The notes under the pieces are model-generated. The model did no database searches. It was not told the origin of the DNA and saw nothing but the letters and a program-made list of their open reading frames with translations. Made by a program: the position numbers and the translations under genes. Positions 57,248 to 64,000 of a DNA stretch of 64,000 nt are shown here, in pieces. This DNA is from Athripsodes cinereus (taxonomy: Eukaryota > Arthropoda > Insecta > Trichoptera > Leptoceridae), in assembly GCA_947579605.1 (NCBI GenBank), contig OX388316.1, positions 18,231,290-18,295,289 of the forward strand, read 5' to 3'. Every line of letters begins with the position of its first letter. Positions within the stretch are counted from its first letter, which is position 1.

Positions 57248-58579
57248 ATGAATGAAACAGAGCCTCCTGATACTGGAGGAATAAACCGAAAACGCGGAAG
57301 ATTTGAATCGATCGATGCCTGTAATCTTGCTGAAGATTCCAAAAATAAGCAAGTATCTTTAGAAGATATCTCGCAGCATTCTGCGACCAACAAAGCCAAT
57401 TCAAACCCTTCCAATATGTACTCTCTTACGTCCCCTTCTCCATACCTGGTTGTAGTAGAGAATGAGACGGGCGGAAAACCTATTCATCCCATGTTTATCG
57501 GGGAAATATGTGCAAAGGGAAATATTACCGGCATTGTTCCCGGAGGCGTGCGTTCAGATAGTAGAACGAAAATCGTCATTACCTTCAACTCTCCACAAAA
57601 TGCAAATAACTTTCTATCGAATAAGATCATCACTGAAAATCACTTAAAAGCATTTATTCCAAACTATAAGCTATACAAACAAGGTATCGTCCGCGGTGTC
57701 CGTCTTGAACTTACAGATGAGGATATTTTGCAAAACATCGTTGTGCCTTCTCCTTTTGGCAAAGTTGTCAAACTGCGCAGGCTCAACCGTAAAGTCATTA
57801 CCTCCGATTCGTCAGAATGGAAACCTTCCACAACGATCTTATTAACGTTTGAGGGTCAATCTTTGCCAGAGCGCGTCTTTTTGTTTTACAATTCTTTGAG
57901 AGTTGAACAGTACATATACCCAAGCTACATGTGCCACAATTGCCTGAGGTATGGACATACTAAGGCTAGATGTACATCGACCGCCAGATGTGCAAAGTGT
58001 GGTAATACTCATTTAGAAACAGATTGTCCTTTAAAGGAATCTACACCAAACTGCGTTAACTGCAAAGGTTCTCATGTAGCCACCAGCAATTCGTGTCCAG
58101 AATTTCTCCGACAAAAAGAAATAAAGAAGACCATGGCTGATGAAAACGTCTCCTTCTCTTACGCGGCCAAAATAATCCCAAAACGCAGTAACTTGTATAG
58201 CAATGTGACAAGACATTCAACAAAAGTAGCTTCAGCTGACACTAAAACTACAACTACCCCTCGGCCTTCTGCGTTTAAGCAAAACTTAGACAAAAAGATG
58301 ATCGATGGCCTTCTATCTTATACAAACGGTCAACCATCGAATCCCCAAAATGGTTGTGTTTTGAATGCAAGCTCATCTTCAAGGTCATTTTCAACCCCAC
58401 CTACCCTTTCTTCTACCAAAAATACTCCAACAAGTACTGAACCCCATATTCTTATAAATTTGCTCGTCCAAATATTAACAATGCTGATATCCAACTCTGA
58501 AAATACACTGAATACAGAAATTTTTCCTTCCTTAACGAATTTATTAAATTTAATTTCAAACAATAACGGCAATGAGTAA
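57248..58579 (+). CDS. ORF1: zinc-knuckle nucleic-acid-binding protein of the I-type retrotransposon
   Basis: 443 residues. ORF1 proteins of this class coat the element RNA and carry it into the ribonucleoprotein that performs target-primed reverse transcription. The start ATG follows AAATATTAAGG. The N-terminus (about 1-60) is polar and low in structure. The middle (about 60-225) holds the likely RRM-like/gag-like region. Three zinc knuckles follow: C229-x2-C232-x4-H237-x4-C242; C248-x2-C251-x3-H255-x4-C260; and C269-x2-C272-x3-H276-x6-C283. The rest (about 300-420) is Ser/Thr/Pro/Asn-rich, ending in a hydrophobic segment (about 402-435). The stop TAA (58577-58579) overlaps the ORF2 start in ATGAGTAA, so translation coupling is likely. 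No internal stop. Confidence 0.92.
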   Translation: MNETEPPDTGGINRKRGRFESIDACNLAEDSKNKQVSLEDISQHSATNKANSNPSNMYSLTSPSPYLVVVENETGGKPIHPMFIGEICAKGNITGIVPGGVRSDSRTKIVITFNSPQNANNFLSNKIITENHLKAFIPNYKLYKQGIVRGVRLELTDEDILQNIVVPSPFGKVVKLRRLNRKVITSDSSEWKPSTTILLTFEGQSLPERVFLFYNSLRVEQYIYPSYMCHNCLRYGHTKARCTSTARCAKCGNTHLETDCPLKESTPNCVNCKGSHVATSNSCPEFLRQKEIKKTMADENVSFSYAAKIIPKRSNLYSNVTRHSTKVASADTKTTTTPRPSAFKQNLDKKMIDGLLSYTNGQPSNPQNGCVLNASSSSRSFSTPPTLSSTKNTPTSTEPHILINLLVQILTMLISNSENTLNTEIFPSLTNLLNLISNNNGNE

Positions 58580-61500
58580 TCAGACACCAGTAAACCTTCT
58601 GCAATGGAATGCTCGTAGCGCAGTCTCTAATAAACATGAAATAATCACATTATTAAACCAAAATTCCATAGACTTAGCTGCAATAAGTGAGACTTGGTTA
58701 CAACCACATTATACCTTTAAAGTCCCAGGATATAGCTGTATAAGGGCAGATCGTTCTGTGGGTCGCGGTGGTGGTGCTGCCGTGATCATCAACAGCTCAA
58801 TTCCCTTTTCTATTATATCACTTCCTTTCAATCCTTTTCTGGAAATAGTAGCAGTCAAAATTAACGACATTGGCTTCTTATCTGTATATATTCCCCCAAA
58901 TTCTGGCTTCGACATCTCCTATTTCGATTCTATCATTCCTCTCCTCCCATCTAGTTTCCTGATTCTAGGAGATCTCAATGCCCATTCCTCATCTTGGGGA
59001 TGCTCAATAACAGACAGATCTGGGAATTGTGTCCTCTCCTTTTTGGATAAACACAATTTGTGCATCATAAACGATGGTTCGCCTACTAGAATAACCTCTC
59101 CATCCCAAAACCTCAGTGCTATTGATTTGAGTATATGCACAAGTGATTTATTCCCCTCTATCGACTGGCGTATTTCGGAGGACGCTTGTTCAAGCGATCA
59201 CTATCCAATATTTATGACTCTACTCACAAAACCAATAAGGAACATCCCAATTACAAGAATTCTTTATAACACCCGTAAGGCTAACTGGGATGTTTACCAG
59301 AAAAAGCTGGATTTATGTTCATCAACTCTTGAATCTCGTTTATCTCAATCGAATTGTATAGATACTAAGTACAAATGTATAACAGACGAAATATATAAAG
59401 CGGCTGACAGTAGTATGCCTCTTAAAACTAACCACAAGCGAGCAAAAAATGCTCCCTGGTGGGATGATGAGTGTTCTAATCTGATAAACGAGAGAAGACA
59501 AGCTATGCATCAATTACGAAAAAATTTTAGCATGCACACCTTCCTCCAAGCTAAAGCCATACAAGCCAAAGTTAAAAAAGTATTAAGACAGAAGAAGCGC
59601 AAAGGGTGGCAGACCTTTTGTTCCAATTTATCTCCCCATACACCTTCCACAATCGTATGGCAGATGATCAGGAGATTCAAAGGATCTCTAATTCCTCCTA
59701 AAGTATGCGGATCTAGATCAGCATGGCTTCCAAACTTTGTTGATAAATTGGCCCCTTCTCACGTCCCAGTCAAAGACCCACCTATTGTGTCAATACCAAA
59801 TAATAACACCAATAATTTAACTTCTCCATTCTCACTCAACGAGCTTCAAACCTGCCTTCACTTGTTAAAACCTAATAGTTCTCCTGGTACTGATAAAATA
59901 CCTTACACATTTTTGCAAAAATTCCCAAAGCATTTTCTTGATATCTTTCTTGGCTTTCTAAACGAAATATTTTGTTTAGGAACAATTCCAACACCGTGGA
60001 AGCAGCAATTGATATTACCAATATTAAAACAAGGTAAAGATCCCAATTCGGGTTCTTCTTACCGACCGATAGCTATGTCCTCCTGTGCACTAAAACTTTT
60101 TGAACATTTGATTAAAAATAGGTTGGTCTGGTATATAGAGCATAATTGTTTACTCTCTGTAAGTCAATTTGGTTTCAGAAGATCACTTTCATGTGCAGAT
60201 AATCTTAGTATACTCATCACAGACATACATATTGCCTTTACCAATAAAGAACACGTAGCGGCCGTTTTCTTGGACATAAATTCAGCTTTTGACAACGTAT
60301 GTATTTCCACACTTTACCAAAAACTCATAAATATTAACCTTCCTCTCCCAATTTGCAATATAATATACAACATGTTCTCTGACAGAGAAATAGTCATCGA
60401 TGACGGTCTTGGGGGCACTCGGAGAAAGGTATGGAGGGGTCTCCCGCAAGGTTCCGTTTTAAGCCCGGTGCTTTTTAATATTTATTGCTCTGACTTGGAT
60501 CAAGTCCTTCCTAGTGGCGTTAAAATAATTCAATACGCAGATGATCTGGCCCTCTATGCAGCAAACAAAAATATCGATAGTGCAGTTGCTCTAATACAAA
60601 CAGCTTTGGAGAACATTAACAATTGGATGAATAAAAATTCTTTCTGTATTTCTGCTTCCAAATCCAAATCAATTCTTTTTTCAAGAAAACACAACATTCC
60701 CTCCGTTTCCCTTGATGTGGATGGAACACCAATCCCCCAAGTGAATGAACTCAAATTTTTGGGTCTACATATGGAACGAAAACTATGTTGGAGATCCCAA
60801 ATTAACCATGTTGCAGAAAAGTGCGAGAACTCTATAAATTTACTGAGGGCGATCACTGGTGTATCTTGGGGTAGTCACCCCACCTCTATGAAGAATATTT
60901 ACAATGCACTTGTTCGTTGTCACTTGGATTACGCAAGCTTCCTCTTTTGCCCACTTCCGAAATATTTGGAAACTAAGTTGGAGAGAATTCAATCCAAATG
61001 CCTCAGACTAATAGTCGGAGCCATGCAGTCTACTCCTATCAACTCGCTTCAAGTAGAGTGCGTGGATATGCCACTTCCACTCAGAAGACAATACTTATCA
61101 GACACTTTTATTCTAAAAAGACTTAAATACTCAAACCATCCTCTTCTGAAAAGCCTTCACATTCTAAAAACTCTATACGATACAAACAGATACTGGTCCA
61201 ATAAGCCTGCTCCTCACCTTTGCAATAGTATAAATAAGTATAATGTTTCATTCAACGTGAAACAGTTTCCCTTTCCTTCCCCCTTTTACGATTCCTCGTT
61301 TGAACTTCTACAATTTATGCCAAAAGTAATTGAAAACATAGGTTTGAACAAATATATCAAATTATCTAAAGAATGCATAAATCGAAATTTTCTTTCCATT
61401 GTGGCCGACAAGTGGCCTAATCACGTAATGATGTTTACAGATGGTTCAAAGCTTTCAGCGGGTGATTTTACAGGAGCTGCAGCCCTAATACCTTCTCTAA

Positions 61501-62291
61501 ATATTTCTTCTCAATTAAAATTGACATCTAAATCCGTTTTTACGGCTGAATGTACTGCAATGATTGAAGCTTTGCGTTTGTCTAACACCCATAACATTAT
61601 CAATTGCATCATTTTTACCGATTCTCTCTCTCTTGTCCAAATTCTAATGTCCCCCTCTTCAGTTCTAAGTGACAACCCGAATATTATGCGTATTAGAAAC
61701 CTTATGTACCATCGATCCTTATCTAACCAAGATACCATCATTGCATGGATCCCGGCACATTGCGGTATCCGCCACAACGAGTCTGTGGATGAACTGGCTA
61801 AGGCTGCTTGCACCCTCGGAACAGTTGTGGAAGATTTTATCCTTCCAGATGATGATATAAAGCGAACCATAGAAGGTGATGCTCGTAAGAATTGGAGTGA
61901 CTTGTGGATGGATGTATCACTCACAAAAGGAAGAAGATATAGATCGATCCAGGTCCAAATCGCAAGAAAACCTTGGTTTCACAAATCGAAATTTAACAGA
62001 TCTGAAATTACTGCCATATGTCGAATGCGATTTGGACACTGTAGACTGGACGCTCATCTTTTTAAAATTCAACTTGTTGACAGTCCATACTGCGAGTGCG
62101 GCCTAGACGAGGAGACGCTTGACCATGTTTTCCTGGGGTGCCCTATCAGGGATGCGTATGATATTTTTGTTGATGCTCTTCAAAACGATTGCCAATTCCC
62201 CATGAATATTGAAACATTATTGAGTATGACATCCGATACAGTCCATTTGTCCCTTCTCAAATCAATAAAAGCTAATTTTATTATTCTATAA
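58572..62291 (+). CDS. ORF2: endonuclease, reverse transcriptase and RNase H polyprotein
   Basis: 1239 residues, no stop. The APE-type endonuclease (about 8-225) shows NLLQWNARS at the start, SETWL, GDLNAHSSSWG (D134, N136, H138) and SSDHYP (D209, H210). The RT domain (about 440-780) shows SYRPIAMSSC, SQFGFRRSLSCADNL, the motif A region AVFLDINSAFDNV, motif B GLPQGSVLSPVLFNIY and the catalytic YADD (Y655-D658). RNase H (about 950-1080) keeps all four acidic positions: D957 (FTDGS), E993 (TAECTA), D1017 (FTDSLS) and D1073 (SVDELA), plus H1063 in PAHCGI. A C-terminal zinc motif is C1174-x-C1176-x8-H1185-x4-C1190. These enzymes nick the target, prime cDNA synthesis on it and remove the RNA strand. 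The size is typical of I-type ORF2. The start is the ATG in ATGAGTAA, overlapping ORF1 by 8 nt. Confidence 0.93.
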   Translation: MSNQTPVNLLQWNARSAVSNKHEIITLLNQNSIDLAAISETWLQPHYTFKVPGYSCIRADRSVGRGGGAAVIINSSIPFSIISLPFNPFLEIVAVKINDIGFLSVYIPPNSGFDISYFDSIIPLLPSSFLILGDLNAHSSSWGCSITDRSGNCVLSFLDKHNLCIINDGSPTRITSPSQNLSAIDLSICTSDLFPSIDWRISEDACSSDHYPIFMTLLTKPIRNIPITRILYNTRKANWDVYQKKLDLCSSTLESRLSQSNCIDTKYKCITDEIYKAADSSMPLKTNHKRAKNAPWWDDECSNLINERRQAMHQLRKNFSMHTFLQAKAIQAKVKKVLRQKKRKGWQTFCSNLSPHTPSTIVWQMIRRFKGSLIPPKVCGSRSAWLPNFVDKLAPSHVPVKDPPIVSIPNNNTNNLTSPFSLNELQTCLHLLKPNSSPGTDKIPYTFLQKFPKHFLDIFLGFLNEIFCLGTIPTPWKQQLILPILKQGKDPNSGSSYRPIAMSSCALKLFEHLIKNRLVWYIEHNCLLSVSQFGFRRSLSCADNLSILITDIHIAFTNKEHVAAVFLDINSAFDNVCISTLYQKLININLPLPICNIIYNMFSDREIVIDDGLGGTRRKVWRGLPQGSVLSPVLFNIYCSDLDQVLPSGVKIIQYADDLALYAANKNIDSAVALIQTALENINNWMNKNSFCISASKSKSILFSRKHNIPSVSLDVDGTPIPQVNELKFLGLHMERKLCWRSQINHVAEKCENSINLLRAITGVSWGSHPTSMKNIYNALVRCHLDYASFLFCPLPKYLETKLERIQSKCLRLIVGAMQSTPINSLQVECVDMPLPLRRQYLSDTFILKRLKYSNHPLLKSLHILKTLYDTNRYWSNKPAPHLCNSINKYNVSFNVKQFPFPSPFYDSSFELLQFMPKVIENIGLNKYIKLSKECINRNFLSIVADKWPNHVMMFTDGSKLSAGDFTGAAALIPSLNISSQLKLTSKSVFTAECTAMIEALRLSNTHNIINCIIFTDSLSLVQILMSPSSVLSDNPNIMRIRNLMYHRSLSNQDTIIAWIPAHCGIRHNESVDELAKAACTLGTVVEDFILPDDDIKRTIEGDARKNWSDLWMDVSLTKGRRYRSIQVQIARKPWFHKSKFNRSEITAICRMRFGHCRLDAHLFKIQLVDSPYCECGLDEETLDHVFLGCPIRDAYDIFVDALQNDCQFPMNIETLLSMTSDTVHLSLLKSIKANFIIL

Positions 62292-62383
62292 TCCTCTAAC
62301 TATCTTCTCTTTGACAATTTAACAACACTTTGAGACGTTATTGGCGGCACAAATCATCCTTGTAGGATGTTATGCCACAAGTG

Positions 62384-62414
<31 letters not shown>
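62292..62414 (+). other. 3' UTR with hairpin and A tail of the I-type element
   Basis: About 90 nt, then 31 A's (62384-62414). A short perfect hairpin, CATCCT-TGT-AGGATG (62355-62369), lies 14 nt before the tail and could serve as a reverse transcriptase recognition structure. No AATAAA is seen close to the tail. Confidence 0.7.
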
Positions 62415-62416
<2 letters not shown>

Positions 62417-62483
62417 ATTTCATAACTCTAAAATATATTTAAAAATATGAGAGAACATTTTTGTTTCATTTATTGCATGTTTA

Positions 62484-62562
62484 ATGGCGATGGCGCCCTT
62501 GAGATGGTCCAGGGACTGTAAAACGGCGTCAAAATAAAATCATCCAGAATCATCATCATCAT
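62484..62562 (+). repeat. V-family non-LTR 3' end with (CAT)n tail
   Basis: GATGGCGCCCTTGAGATGG, then AAAACGGCGTC, AATCATCC and a short (ATC)n run; matches 28679-28749. Confidence 0.6.
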
Positions 62563-62619
62563 TTAAGATCTTCTTTATTTGTCAATTAGAGAAATCATCG
62601 GGTAATGGGCTATTTAATA

Positions 62620-62765
62620 ATTAATTTATTTATTTATTCATTCTTTACTGTACATTGATAACAAACAATTAAATAGAACATATATATTCAAGTTAGATAC
62701 AATCAATATACTGAGGGTGAGTTTATCGCAAAGGCGCGATCTCCTCCAACTAAACCAATAATAAG
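62620..62765 (-). repeat. T-family non-LTR 3' tail
   Basis: TTTATTCATTCTTTACTGTA, then GAGGGTGAGTTTATCGCAAA, GGCGCGATCTCCTCCAACTA. The terminal stem is partly kept (10 of 12 pairs). Confidence 0.7.
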
Positions 62766-63421
62766 ATGCATAATATACTGTGACAAGTTAATTAATCCCA
62801 TGTTATGGTAATAACCATGTAATCATACTGAATAGCAACAATAATATACAGATGAGCTTTTATGTATTTATCAAGTAGTTATTTGCTCTCAGCTTTCAGT
62901 TCCAACACGGTCCCACATAACTTAAGATGGGTTATAATTATTATTACTACATACAAACTGTCTTATATTATTATACAATGAGCTTTAGCAGTAGTTCGTT
63001 CTCTGTTATTAATGGAGTTTCAATTAAGAAATATTGTGCTAGATCAATAGCCTTAATTAAGCGATTGTAATAATAATATATCATCTATTATAGATTATGG
63101 TTTCATAGACTGAGAGTTTCTAAGGCCCGATATTTCAATTTGACCCTTTTTATAATGTTCTCATGAATTTATCTATGTATTACAATGTAAATGTCAACCT
63201 ATCACAGCTGTTCAAATCCGAAATTTAAGGAAGGGTCATAGTTGTTATCAAAATAACTGTATCAACTCTTATACGTAGACACTGTAGATTTACTTCATTT
63301 ATTTTCAAAAATATAAAACTTAGCTTGCACAAAAATCTTTTAATATTACTTCGTACTAAATTATACTAAGTATAGGCTAATTCCTGTTAAAAACAACCAG
63401 ACCATGTTGCTCAATGTCTTA
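62766..63421. other. AT-rich non-coding DNA
   Basis: Nothing recognised. Confidence 0.5.
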
Positions 63422-63764
63422 GATTTTTTTTTTATAATTTGCCTGTTAATTGCCTAATATGTTGAGACTTTTAAACAAGTATTATTATTTTTTTACTCTC
63501 GAATTTTTTTTTTATTGATGATCAAAAATATTTTTTAAACTAAAAAAATTTGTACTTAAATTTTTTTTTTTTTAATTATTTAGATATGTTAATAAATAAA
63601 AAAGATACAATATTTTTTCTAACGATCTATTTTCATTAAAAATCATCCACGGCACGTTAGAAAAATGGCCGCCAAAAAAAAATTACGAGAGTAAAATAAA
63701 ATAATACTTGTTCGAAAGTGTCAACATATCAGGCAATTAACAGGCAAAGTATAAAAAAAAAATC
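63422..63764. repeat. Foldback (MITE-like) element with ~90-bp arms
   Basis: The left arm 63422-63515 (TTTGCCTGTTAATTGCCTAA, GAC-TT-AACAAGTATTATT, TTACTCTCG) is mirrored at 63672-63764 (CGAGAGTAAAATAAAATAAT, ACTTGTTCGAAAGTG, AGGCAATTAACAGGCAAAGT), roughly 85-90% complementary. The spacer is ~155 bp. No target duplication was identified. Confidence 0.7.
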
Positions 63765-64000
63765 AAAAACATCCAGCAACGATTTTTCCATTTTTTGGTT
63801 GTTTTTGTTTGGATTGATACCTACTATAATCATTATTATCAAACTTTGGTTAATAACAATAATGAAAATGAATCAAATACTATAACTTAAAAGTCTTGCC
63901 TTTTTAGAACCACTCATATCTACATTAAGGCTTGTATGTCACTCTATATGAGGATTGTAGATGTCTTTGAGGATTATCTTATGTATTGGTGTGTAATAAT

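Larger units (their letters stand above)
56807..62414 (+). mobile_element. Complete I-type non-LTR retrotransposon
   Basis: This 5.6-kb unit has a 441-bp 5' UTR, two open reading frames, a short 3' UTR and a 31-nt A tail. It is bracketed by a 12-bp direct repeat, ACTATTTCATAA (56795-56806 and 62414-62425; the first A of the second copy may belong to the tail). ORF1 has three zinc knuckles; ORF2 has an endonuclease, RT, RNase H and a terminal zinc motif. RNase H after the RT places it with I/R1/LOA-type elements rather than Jockey; the A tail and ORF1 type favour the I group. All catalytic residues checked are present. It appears recently inserted and perhaps still active. Confidence 0.9.

Noticed and set aside
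1..64000. Host protein-coding genes, CRISPR arrays, rRNA or tRNA genes
   Set aside because: None found: long open frames belong to transposable elements or simple repeats, and no regularly spaced short repeats with unique spacers exist.

Overview
This is a stretch of an AT-rich (roughly 70% A+T by eye) animal genome, almost certainly an insect. The evidence is the mix of transposable elements: I-, CR1/Jockey- and RTE/CRACK-type non-LTR retrotransposons, a short non-autonomous Helitron with CTAG end, tRNA-derived SINEs and many foldback MITEs. The order is unresolved; the repeats recall aphid and moth genomes, but I cannot search. I see no host protein-coding gene, tRNA, rRNA or CRISPR array. 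The window reads as intergenic or intronic DNA built from nested insertions.

Layout. 1-11 kb: AT-rich filler with fragments of RTE-type reverse transcriptase tails (minus strand), copies of a ~190-bp dispersed repeat (called R-A here) and of a non-LTR 3'-tail family (called T). 11.28-13.63 kb: a 2.35-kb DNA element with 34-bp terminal inverted repeats (TIRs) and an ACAT duplication, filled by two retroelement fragments, one with a 5' inversion. 14-31 kb: two copies of a tRNA-type SINE, a three-copy 205-bp palindromic MITE family, a TA-flanked palindromic MITE and filler. 31.1-33.9 kb: a 5'-truncated CR1/Jockey-type element whose 3'UTR holds a 750-bp perfect octamer array. 34.1-35.5 kb: a Helitron with a retroelement fragment inside. 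35.85-36.08 kb and 44.14-44.32 kb: two hairpin elements with perfect 46-bp and 85-bp arms. 38.17-41.57 kb: a 3.4-kb element with 35-bp perfect inverted ends and about ten copies of an 18-20 bp subterminal motif, carrying broken reverse transcriptases. 46-52.4 kb: several truncated RTE-type tails, two with clear target-site duplications. 55.70-56.63 kb: a third TIR element with a possible terminal transposase exon. 56.81-62.41 kb: a complete, open I-type retrotransposon with a 12-bp duplication. 62.4-64 kb: more retroelement tails and one foldback element.

Function. The only evidently intact protein-coding unit is the I-type element: ORF1 (zinc-knuckle RNA-binding protein) overlaps ORF2 (endonuclease, reverse transcriptase, RNase H) by 8 nt. 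The most novel-looking material is the set of three TIR elements with subterminal repeat clusters (11.28, 38.17 and 55.70 kb), which I cannot place in a transposon superfamily with confidence, and the two perfect hairpins, one of which resembles the ribozyme-bearing terminal repeats of Penelope-like elements.
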